DNA of 9,935 bases. Origin: Anaerotignum sp. (lineage in GTDB: Bacteria > Bacillota > Clostridia > Lachnospirales > Anaerotignaceae). The stretch is taken from NCBI GenBank assembly GCA_017442465.1, contig JAFRZQ010000383.1, positions 1-9,935 on the forward strand. Reading direction: 5' to 3'. A program made the position numbers and the translations under genes. Shown in pieces: positions 1 to 5,338 of the stretch. The notes under the pieces were generated by a model. It did no database searches and was not told the DNA's origin. It saw nothing but the letters and a program-made list of their open reading frames with translations. The number at the start of each line of letters is the position of its first letter. Position 1 is the first letter of the stretch.

Positions 1-182
1 ACCTCAATACGGCTTTCGTCATACTGATATTTTGCCAGTTCCGCCTTCACCACTTCTTCAGGACCAACCAGTTTGATGTCTACATTCAGTTCTTTTACCG
101 CGTCTACCGCACCTTTGACTGTTTCCACAGGAGCGTAATCGCCGCCCATAGCATCCAGTGCTACAATAATTCTTTTGTCCAT
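1..182 (-). CDS. plsX: Phosphate acyltransferase PlsX, N-terminal part (runs off the window)
   Basis: PlsX makes acyl-phosphate from acyl-ACP, the first step of the PlsX/PlsY route to phosphatidic acid; it is a peripheral membrane enzyme. Only the first 60 residues are present, beginning MDKRIIVALDAMGGDYAP. The near-N-terminal DAMGGD followed by a stretch enriched in V and K is the hallmark of the family. The start is the ATG at 182-180, preceded by AGGTGG at a normal distance. It is separated from rpmF by about 320 bases with a terminator and its own candidate promoter, so it is probably a separate unit, although rpmF-plsX adjacency is widespread in bacteria. An inverted repeat over the promoter suggests control by a lipid-synthesis regulator (inference). 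Identity is secure; the catalytic remainder is outside the window. Confidence 0.95.
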   Translation of the reverse strand, partial: MDKRIIVALDAMGGDYAPVETVKGAVDAVKELNVDIKLVGPEEVVKAELAKYQYDESRIE

Positions 183-227
183 ATTTCTTCCACCTTTCTG
201 TGGTAATTTTACTATGCCTTAACTTTA

Positions 228-256
228 AGTATATCGAAAATATCATCAAAAAACAA
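228..256 (-). promoter_or_regulatory. Candidate sigma-A promoter of plsX
   Basis: On the minus strand TTGTTT (256-251) is followed after 17 bases by TATACT (233-228). The -10 matches the consensus in 5 of 6 positions and the -35 in 3 of 6. Transcription would start near 221, giving a leader of about 40 bases before the plsX ATG. An inverted repeat (238-264) covers the -35 and much of the spacer. Confidence 0.6.
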
Positions 257-264
257 TGATATTT
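238..264. repeat. 9-bp inverted repeat over the plsX promoter, operator candidate
   Basis: AAATATCAT at 238-246 and ATGATATTT at 256-264 are perfect inverted copies separated by 9 bases. The element includes the -35 hexamer and part of the spacer of the plsX promoter, a classic position for a repressor. A further ATGATA follows at 265-270 region. It does not resemble the FapR or FabT consensus sequences I know, so the regulator is unidentified. Confidence 0.5.
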
Positions 265-303
265 ATGATACAAACCATTGCCTATTGTAACGAAAAACCA
301 TTC

Positions 304-365
304 GTAAGGCTACGCCTTACTTCTATGCCCTGAAAGGGCTAAGTCCTTCGGACCATAGATCTTAC
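304..365. repeat. Cluster of short hairpins in the rpmF-plsX gap
   Basis: Three compact stems follow each other: GTAAGGC/GCCTTAC (304-320, loop of 3), GCCCT/AGGGC (327-339, loop of 3) and GTCC/GGAC (343-353, loop of 3). CTATG at 323-327 can also pair with CATAG at 354-358, enclosing the last two as a three-way junction. GTAAG at 304-308 can pair either with CTTAC at 316-320 or with a second CTTAC at 361-365. No gene is visible here. It may be an intergenic repeat element or a structured RNA; function unknown. Confidence 0.5.
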
Positions 366-376
366 TCCGCAAGACT

Positions 377-445
377 ACGGGGAAAACGATAGGAAATAAA
401 ATTTCTGCAAGCAGATTTTATTTCCTATCCTGCTCCCCGTTTTTT
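377..445 (+). terminator. Long hairpin with T-run facing the plus strand
   Basis: An outer stem ACGGGGA (377-383) pairs with TCCCCGT (434-440); after a 4x4 internal loop a perfect 15-bp stem joins 388-402 to 415-429; a two-base bulge and CTG/CAG close the tip. Six T residues (440-445) follow in the plus direction only. It looks like a Rho-independent terminator for plus-strand transcription, but no plus-strand gene precedes it. It may instead belong to a repeat element together with the hairpins at 304-365. Confidence 0.5.
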
Positions 446-453
446 CTCCGCTT

Positions 454-484
454 AACAACAAAAGGGCGACCAAAAGGTCGCCCT
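454..484 (-). terminator. Rho-independent terminator of the DUF177-rpmF unit
   Basis: AGGGCGACC (463-471) and GGTCGCCCT (476-484) form a perfect 9-bp GC-rich stem with a 4-base loop. On the minus strand it is followed by TTTTGTTGTT. It lies 18 bases past the rpmF stop codon, the expected position. Confidence 0.88.
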
Positions 485-502
485 GAATCTCAAAGTCAGT
501 AA

Positions 503-682
503 TTAGCCAACTTTAACGATTGTTTTTTTGTTGTAAGCACCGCAAGCTTTGCAAACCTGGTGAGGAACCATCAGTTCACCGCATTTGCTGCATTTTACCA
601 GATTGGGTGTTGCGATTTTCCAGCTCTGTGCTTTTCTCTTGTCTCTTTTGGATTTAGACACTCTACCTTTGGGTACAGCCAT
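503..682 (-). CDS. rpmF: 50S ribosomal protein L32
   Basis: A 59-residue protein beginning MAVPKGRVSKSKRDKRKA, the typical L32 N-terminus. It has a basic N-terminal half, then a zinc ribbon with two CxxC pairs (C31/C34 and C44/C47), so this is the zinc-binding form of L32, and it ends TIVKVG. It is a structural component of the large ribosomal subunit near the peptidyl transferase region. The ATG at 682-680 is preceded by AGGAGGTG, which lies inside the last codons of the upstream DUF177 gene; only two bases separate stop and start, so the two are probably translationally coupled. A strong terminator follows. The DUF177-rpmF pairing is widely conserved. Confidence 0.97.
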   Translation of the reverse strand: MAVPKGRVSKSKRDKRKAQSWKIATPNLVKCSKCGELMVPHQVCKACGAYNKKTIVKVG

Positions 683-684
683 TT

Positions 685-1191
685 CTACACCTCCTCGTCA
701 TCATTGAAAAGAGCCCTTAAACTTTCGAATCTAGGATCTCTGATCGTGCGGTCGCATCCGCAATCGCCATCATTCAGATCCTTGCCGCAGATAGGACAGA
801 GCCCCTTGCAGTCCTCCCTGCACTCAACGCGCATCGGGAGTTCTCCAATGATACCTCTTTTCACATAATCCGCAAGATCGATCTGATCTCCCGTAAAAGT
901 TTCTGTCTCTTCGTCGTCTCTACCTGTATGAGCAAAACGTTCCTTAATTTCGAAGCTAAGCTCTTTTCTGACAGGGGCAAGGCAACTGCTGCATTCCATC
1001 AGCGCTGTCGTTTTTACCACTGCATCCAGAACGAAAACGTCGTCTTCATTCTTAAGAGTTCCCTCAATTCTTACAGGCTCTACAAATTCCACTACGTCGG
1101 GATAATCTTTCACATCATCGATTGTTTCTACTAATTCTACAGGCAGGGTAGAACCCTTTCTGTTGAACAGATATCCCATTTCGATCATCAT
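685..1191 (-). CDS. DUF177 (YceD/YlbN) family protein
   Basis: A 168-residue acidic protein of the DUF177 family, the usual partner of rpmF (YceD in E. coli, YlbN in B. subtilis). Family members have been linked to 23S rRNA accumulation and ribosome assembly, but the biochemical role is not settled. Visible features: a CxxC pair at C67/C70 in the middle, and a cysteine-rich C-terminal knot with C124, C128, C132, C135, C144 and C146, which looks like a metal site; such cysteines occur in many Firmicutes members. The first of two adjacent ATGs (1191) fits the AGGGGTGA ribosome site best. It is driven by a perfect sigma-A promoter overlapping the end of ackA, consistent with the high demand for L32 downstream. 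Confidence 0.9.
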   Translation of the reverse strand: MMIEMGYLFNRKGSTLPVELVETIDDVKDYPDVVEFVEPVRIEGTLKNEDDVFVLDAVVKTTALMECSSCLAPVRKELSFEIKERFAHTGRDDEETETFTGDQIDLADYVKRGIIGELPMRVECREDCKGLCPICGKDLNDGDCGCDRTIRDPRFESLRALFNDDEEV

Positions 1192-1223
1192 GTCAAATCA
1201 CCCCTAAACAGTCGTACCGATAT

Positions 1224-1252
1224 ATTATACAGGCATTCCGATTATTTGTCAA
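1224..1252 (-). promoter_or_regulatory. Perfect-consensus sigma-A promoter for DUF177-rpmF
   Basis: TTGACA (1252-1247) and TATAAT (1229-1224) on the minus strand are both exact consensus hexamers with the optimal 17-base spacer. The -35 lies in the last codons of ackA (Leu-Asp-Lys) and the stop. Transcription would start near 1217, giving a leader of about 25 bases. No ackA terminator is visible before it. Confidence 0.88.
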
Positions 1253-2438
1253 GCAGTTCCTTTGTATCTCTTGCAATAACCAGTTCTTCGTTTGTAGGGA
1301 TTACGAATACTCTTACTCTGGAGTCAGGAGCAGAGATTTCCATTGCTTTGCCTCTCAGAGAGTTGTTGTAGGAGTCGATGTGTACGCCCAGGTAGCCCAG
1401 GTAGTCACAGATTTCTTTTCTTGTGGAAGCGGAGTTTTCACCCAGACCAGCTGTGAATACGATCGCGTCTACGCCGTTCATAGCTGCTGTGTAAGCACCG
1501 ATTCTCTTCGCTACTTTGTAAGCGAATACGTCCAGAGCCATACCTGCTCTTGCGTTACCAGCTTCGGAAGCTTCTTCGATATCACGGAAGTCGGAGGATA
1601 CGCCGGAGATACCCAGTACACCAGACTGTTTGTTCAGGATGTTATCCATTTCAGCTGCTGTCAGGTTTTCTTTTTCCATCAGGTATGTGATTACAGCTGC
1701 GTCGATGTCACCAGCTCTAGTACCCATTACCAGACCTTCCAGAGGTGTGAAGCCCATTGTTGTATCGATGGATTTACCATTTCTTACAGCACAGATGGAA
1801 CCGCCGTTACCCAGGTGGCATGTAACTGTTTTTGTTTCTTCGTAGGGTCTGCCCAGCATTTTAGCAACTTCTTCGGATACGAATCTGTGGGATGTACCGT
1901 GGAAGCCGTATCTTCTGATTTTGTATTTTTCATAGTATTCGTAAGGCAGAGCGTACATGTAAGCTCTTTCGGGCATTGTCTGGTGGAAAGCTGTATCGAA
2001 TACTGCTACCTGAGGAACGCCGGGCATGATTTTATCACAAGCAGCGATACCGATCAGGTTTGCGGGATTGTGCAGAGGTGCCAGTTCGCAGCATTTTTCA
2101 ATAGCTTCGATTACTTCCTGATTGATGATTACGGAGTTTGCGAAGTATTCACCGCCATGTACTACACGGTGACCAACTGCGTTGATTTCTTTCATGGATT
2201 TTACAACGCCGTATTCGGGATGTGTCAGAGCATCCAGAACCATTTTTACGGAAACGCTGTGATCTTCCTGGTAGTCATCGAAGATAACTGCATCTTTACC
2301 AGCGGGCTGGTGTTTCAGTCTGGAACCTTCGATACCGATTCTTTCGCACAGACCTTTTGCCAGTACGCCTTCTGTTTCCATGTCGATCAGCTGATACTTC
2401 AGGGAAGAGCTGCCGCAATTCAGTACAAGAACTTTCAT
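1242..2438 (-). CDS. ackA: Acetate kinase
   Basis: AckA converts acetyl phosphate and ADP to acetate and ATP, the substrate-level phosphorylation step of fermentative acetate production, in the cytoplasm. The 398-residue length is normal. Family residues are in the expected places: N7 in LNCGSSSLKYQ, R91 in HRVVHGGE, D148 in DTAFHQTMP, H180 in YGFHGTSH, the phosphate-binding HLGNGGS around 208-214, R241 in GTRAGD, FTAGLGENS around 328-336 and E384 in TNEE. These positions coincide with those of the Methanosarcina thermophila enzyme. The ATG is preceded by AAAGGAG. It follows pta by 45 bases, making a pta-ackA operon. Its 3' end contains the -35 box of the next unit. Confidence 0.98.
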   Translation of the reverse strand: MKVLVLNCGSSSLKYQLIDMETEGVLAKGLCERIGIEGSRLKHQPAGKDAVIFDDYQEDHSVSVKMVLDALTHPEYGVVKSMKEINAVGHRVVHGGEYFANSVIINQEVIEAIEKCCELAPLHNPANLIGIAACDKIMPGVPQVAVFDTAFHQTMPERAYMYALPYEYYEKYKIRRYGFHGTSHRFVSEEVAKMLGRPYEETKTVTCHLGNGGSICAVRNGKSIDTTMGFTPLEGLVMGTRAGDIDAAVITYLMEKENLTAAEMDNILNKQSGVLGISGVSSDFRDIEEASEAGNARAGMALDVFAYKVAKRIGAYTAAMNGVDAIVFTAGLGENSASTRKEICDYLGYLGVHIDSYNNSLRGKAMEISAPDSRVRVFVIPTNEELVIARDTKELLDK

Positions 2439-2483
2439 TTTTTTCTCTCCTTTAATAACTTATAATATTTTTTCCTAATGAAA

Positions 2484-3485
2484 TTATTTACCCATTACCT
2501 GAGCCTGTACGCTTGTCAGAGCAACTACAGCAACGATATCGTTAGCGGAGCAGCCTCTGGACAGGTCGTTTACAGGTTTAGCGATACCCTGCAGAACGGG
2601 GCCGAATGCTTCAGCACCGCCGAAACGCTGAACCAGTTTGTAACCGATGTTACCAGCGTCGATGTCAGGGAATACCAGAACGTTTGCTTTACCAGCTACT
2701 GTGGAGTTGGGAGCTTTCAGTTCGCCAACTTCTTTCACGATAGCAGCGTCCAGCTGGATTTCGCCATCCAGTTTCAGTTCGGGATATTTTTCTTTAGCGA
2801 TCTTAACAGCGTCAACTACTTTTGTTACGTCTGCGTGTTTTGCGGAACCCATTGTGGAGTGGCTCAGCATAGCAACTCTTGCTTCTTTGCCAACGAATGC
2901 AGCATAGGATTTTGCAGAGTCACCAGCGATGCAAGCCAGTTCAGCAGATGTAGGGTTCTGGTTCAGAGCACAGTCAGCGAACAGCAGGATGCCGTCATCA
3001 CCGTACTGAGGTGTTTTTGTAACCATGATGAAGAAAGAGGATACCAGTTCTGTGCCGGGTGCTGTTTTCAGGATCTGCAGAGCAGGTCTCAGTACATCAC
3101 CTGTAGAGTGGATCGCACCGGAAACCATACCGTCTGCGATACCCAGTTTAACCAGCATAACGCCAACAAACAGGGAATCATCCAGCAGGATCTTTCTTGC
3201 TTCTTCCAGAGTCATGCCTTTGCTTTTTCTAGCTTCAGCCAGACCAGCTACCAGTTCATCCATTCTTTCGTAGTTTTCGGGGTCTACGAAGATCGCTTTG
3301 GAAACATCGAAGGAACCAGCTGCTTCCATGATTTTTTCTTTGTTACCAACCAGCATGATATCAGCCAGTTCGTCTCTCAGGCATTCAGCTGCTGCTTCCA
3401 GGTTTCTGATTTCATAGGATTCGGGCAGAACGATTACTTTTTTATCTGCCTTAGCTTTTGCTTTCATTGTGCTTAAAAAGTCCAC
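2484..3485 (-). CDS. pta: Phosphate acetyltransferase
   Basis: Pta exchanges acetyl-CoA and phosphate for acetyl phosphate and CoA, feeding AckA. At 333 residues this is the short, catalytic-domain-only form found in Firmicutes and M. thermophila, without the N-terminal DRTGG region of the enterobacterial enzyme. Signature VSGAIHSTGDVLRPALQI lies at about 121-138, with R133; catalytic S309, R310 and D316 are present in the C-terminal LSRGCSANDI. The start is a GTG (3485-3483): GGGAGGT lies 7 bases upstream of it, whereas the first ATG (codon 7) would be too far from that site. It has its own promoter and is first in the pta-ackA operon. A repeated 12-base sequence brackets that promoter. Confidence 0.97.
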   Translation of the reverse strand: MDFLSTMKAKAKADKKVIVLPESYEIRNLEAAAECLRDELADIMLVGNKEKIMEAAGSFDVSKAIFVDPENYERMDELVAGLAEARKSKGMTLEEARKILLDDSLFVGVMLVKLGIADGMVSGAIHSTGDVLRPALQILKTAPGTELVSSFFIMVTKTPQYGDDGILLFADCALNQNPTSAELACIAGDSAKSYAAFVGKEARVAMLSHSTMGSAKHADVTKVVDAVKIAKEKYPELKLDGEIQLDAAIVKEVGELKAPNSTVAGKANVLVFPDIDAGNIGYKLVQRFGGAEAFGPVLQGIAKPVNDLSRGCSANDIVAVVALTSVQAQVMGK

Positions 3486-3549
3486 AGGTATTACCTCCCA
3501 TTTTTATAAAATACTTTAACGTTTTACATTACTTTTTATATAGCAGTCC

Positions 3550-3561
3550 ATCCCGCAAAAA
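3550..3561 (-). repeat. Downstream copy of a 12-base repeat at the pta promoter
   Basis: ATCCCGCAAAAA on the plus strand, identical to 3615-3626. It sits just downstream of the predicted pta transcription start. It is flanked by a 6-bp inverted repeat, GTCCAT (3547-3552) and ATGGAC (3561-3566), so it can also form the loop of a hairpin in the leader RNA. Confidence 0.5.
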
Positions 3562-3581
3562 TGGACATACATATCTATTCT

Positions 3582-3610
3582 ATTATAAACAAAACACATT
3601 CTGTATACAA
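3582..3610 (-). promoter_or_regulatory. Sigma-A promoter of pta-ackA
   Basis: On the minus strand a perfect TATAAT (3587-3582) is preceded by TTGTAT (3610-3605) with a 17-base spacer. Transcription would start near 3575, giving a leader of about 90 bases. A second, weaker extended -10 (TGCTATATA) lies further downstream around 3538-3546. Twin 12-base repeats flank the main promoter. Confidence 0.78.
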
Positions 3611-3614
3611 GGGT

Positions 3615-3626
3615 ATCCCGCAAAAA
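3615..3626 (-). repeat. Upstream copy of the 12-base repeat at the pta promoter
   Basis: Exact copy of the sequence at 3550-3561, same orientation, 65 bases away (close to six helical turns). It ends 4 bases upstream of the -35 hexamer. It too is flanked by short inverted arms, GTAT (3613-3616) and ATAC (3628-3631 region), different from the arms of the other copy. Confidence 0.5.
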
Positions 3627-3660
3627 AATACAACTTTTTTCACAGAAATTCTTCTGGAAA

Positions 3661-4008
3661 TCAATGCACTCTTTTACCGCAGATGCGACAGGAAAACTGT
3701 CCCGGCTGCAGCTGTGCGCCACAATGAGGACAGGTATAAGGACTGCCGTCTTCATGGCCCGAAATGATACTGAAAATATCCCACTGGAAGCCTTTTCCTC
3801 TCACGCATCTGTAAAGATTGATGCAGCCCACAAGAATCAGGATAACCGGGAATAATACAGCATTCATTTCTGCTCTGGATGGTCTGAAACTATGCGCGCG
3901 GTACCACCCGCTTTTCACTTTTTCCACTGCTATGACAAGAAAAATAATACCCATTACAATCAAAAGCAGTGAAAACAAAATCCATTTTATAGTTTTTTTC
4001 TTGCTCAT
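3661..4008 (-). CDS. Small membrane protein with C-terminal zinc ribbon
   Basis: A 115-residue protein I cannot assign to a named family. It starts with a basic MSKKKTIKW, then a hydrophobic helix at about 9-29, a short loop, a second helix at about 48-67, a linker, and a zinc ribbon CPHC-x10-CRIC (C93, C96, C107, C110). The layout predicts two membrane passes with the ribbon on the cytoplasmic side (inference from the positive N-terminus). I chose the ATG at 4008 because AGGTGG lies 5 bases upstream; the GTG at 4017 would sit on that site. It begins 14 bases after the stop of the CheA-like gene, so the two are very likely co-transcribed and may work together. No clear terminator follows before the pta promoter. 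Confidence 0.75.
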   Translation of the reverse strand: MSKKKTIKWILFSLLLIVMGIIFLVIAVEKVKSGWYRAHSFRPSRAEMNAVLFPVILILVGCINLYRCVRGKGFQWDIFSIISGHEDGSPYTCPHCGAQLQPGQFSCRICGKRVH

Positions 4009-4022
4009 CAAACCCACCTTCC

Positions 4023-5078
4023 TCAGGGCATTTCATCCACCACAGGGAATTCCATAAAGAATGTGGTACCCATATATTCACGGCTTTCGATACGGATACT
4101 GCCGCCCAGGGAAGCCACTGCTGCATTCACTACATCCAGACCGACGCCTCTGCCGGAAAACAGAGTCGCACTGCTTTTTGTGGTAAAGCCGGGGCGCAGC
4201 AAAAAGGCAAACACTTCATTATCTTCGTATTCCTCCACCGCTTTTTTCAGCATATTCTTTTCCGTTGCTTTCTGCAGGATCTGTTCTTTGTTCAGACCAC
4301 GACCATCATCACGAAAAGCAACGAAAACCTTCTGGGCAGCCTTACTGATCTCCACAGAGATCAGACCGACAGGCGTTTTCCCCATCTGTTCTCTGTCCGC
4401 CTTAGATTCCAGACCATGATCCATGCTGTTTTTCATCATCTGCAGTACTGCCATGGATATTTTGTCATAAATATCCCGGGGCACTTCCGTATCCCCGCCG
4501 GATACCTTTACCAGAAATTCCTTTTCCAGTTCTCTGCCCATCACCTTCGACAGACGTTCCATCTGGGGGATCAGTGCTTCAAAATTGGTATAGGGGATGC
4601 GCTGTTTCCCCTTTCTGGTATAGGCGATCTGATAACTGGGGCCTTCCGGCTCATTATCACTGTCCACATGGGCAAGGAAATTTTTGATACGGCGCACCAC
4701 CGCCCAGCCAAAATCTGTCACCTCATCATCCGTTTCCAGGCGGCGCAGTTCTCTTTTCAGAAAACCGGAAACCATACGCAAAAGCTGCAAAATCTGCTGC
4801 AAATCCTTCTGGGCGGGAGACGCTTCCTCACGCAGGTAGGAAAACAGATCCTCCGCCGCATGGGCTGTTTCAGAGATAACAGGGTACCCCATCATCGATG
4901 CAGACCCTTTGATACTGTGCATCGTACGATACAGACTGTTTACTTCTTCTTCACTTACTTCAAATGCTTCCTGATTCGCTTTGGATTCAATGAACCCATC
5001 GATCTTATCTATATTTTTCCAGCTTTCCTCCAGAAAAATCTCCTGCAGAAAATCGGGATTTTCTACAAACCGTTCCAC
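4023..5078 (-). CDS. CheA-like histidine kinase core: Hpt plus ATPase, no CheW domain
   Basis: A 351-residue protein resembling the P1 and P4 parts of CheA. Residues about 5-115 form an Hpt domain with the phospho-acceptor H54 in MHSIKGSASMMGY. After a charged linker, an ATPase domain spans about 165-347: N box MMKNSMDHGLE (N217, H221), G1 DDGRG (257-261), the RPGFTTK lid region and G2 SGRGVGLDVV (308-317). The long P3 dimerisation helices and the CheW-like P5 domain are missing, and there is no membrane segment, so it does not look like a chemotaxis CheA. The GTG start is the only good one before an in-frame stop; AAGAAGG lies 8 bases upstream. No response regulator is in the window. It should phosphorylate H54 and pass phosphate to an unknown receiver. 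Confidence 0.85.
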   Translation of the reverse strand: MERFVENPDFLQEIFLEESWKNIDKIDGFIESKANQEAFEVSEEEVNSLYRTMHSIKGSASMMGYPVISETAHAAEDLFSYLREEASPAQKDLQQILQLLRMVSGFLKRELRRLETDDEVTDFGWAVVRRIKNFLAHVDSDNEPEGPSYQIAYTRKGKQRIPYTNFEALIPQMERLSKVMGRELEKEFLVKVSGGDTEVPRDIYDKISMAVLQMMKNSMDHGLESKADREQMGKTPVGLISVEISKAAQKVFVAFRDDGRGLNKEQILQKATEKNMLKKAVEEYEDNEVFAFLLRPGFTTKSSATLFSGRGVGLDVVNAAVASLGGSIRIESREYMGTTFFMEFPVVDEMP

Positions 5079-5104
5079 TTCATCAACCTTCTTACTATAT
5101 CAAA

Positions 5105-5117
5105 GGGACTTTGTCCC
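5105..5117 (-). other. Small hairpin in the kinase leader
   Basis: GGGAC and GTCCC form a 5-bp stem with a 3-base loop, 27 bases upstream of the GTG start of the CheA-like gene. No T-run follows. It could affect leader stability or translation; nothing more can be said. Confidence 0.35.
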
Positions 5118-5153
5118 GTATCACTCATAAAACTCCATTTTCCACAGATAAAT

Positions 5154-5167
5154 ATTGAAATTTCAAT
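5154..5167. repeat. 14-bp perfect palindrome downstream of the kinase promoter
   Basis: ATTGAAATTTCAAT is a perfect palindrome. It sits about 15-27 bases downstream of the predicted transcription start of the CheA-like gene, a plausible operator position. It is AT-rich, so chance is a real alternative. Confidence 0.4.
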
Positions 5168-5187
5168 TTTTCACCCATGTTACCACA

Positions 5188-5216
5188 AGTATAGTCCTAA
5201 AATTAAAATTTTTCCA
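5188..5216 (-). promoter_or_regulatory. Candidate promoter of the CheA-like gene
   Basis: On the minus strand TGGAAA (5216-5211, 4 of 6) and TATACT (5193-5188, 5 of 6) are separated by 17 bases. Transcription would start near 5181, leaving a leader of about 100 bases. It is back to back with the tmcAL promoter. Confidence 0.6.
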
Positions 5217-5225
5217 GATGATTTT

Positions 5226-5255
5226 TAAGAAAAAATGTATTTTTTGTGCTATACT
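5226..5255 (+). promoter_or_regulatory. Candidate extended -10 promoter of tmcAL
   Basis: TGCTATACT at 5247-5255 is an extended -10 element on the plus strand. No good -35 lies 17 bases upstream, where the sequence is A-rich. The leader to the tmcAL start would be about 75 bases. Confidence 0.5.
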
Positions 5256-5338
5256 TATCCTTGAGAAGAAATACAGAAAACCCCTGCTGAAAACAGCATT
5301 GACCTATCCAGTTTTTACCATCGAAAGGATGATGAAAA

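Noticed and set aside
1380..2465. Long plus-strand open frame opposite ackA
   Set aside because: It is antisense to a clear acetate kinase, rich in Cys and Phe, and has no family resemblance; it arises from strong codon bias in ackA.
2478..3476. Long plus-strand open frame opposite pta
   Set aside because: Same composition artefact as opposite ackA: the sense codons in this highly biased gene avoid the triplets that would give antisense stops.
3511..3526. CcpA (cre)-like site around AACGTT in the pta leader
   Set aside because: Only the core and a few flanking positions fit; an extra base breaks the left half and the right half lacks the conserved C.
5101..5187. Cyclic-di-GMP or other riboswitch in the kinase leader
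   Set aside because: The leader is about 100 bases with one small stem; I see no conserved riboswitch core.
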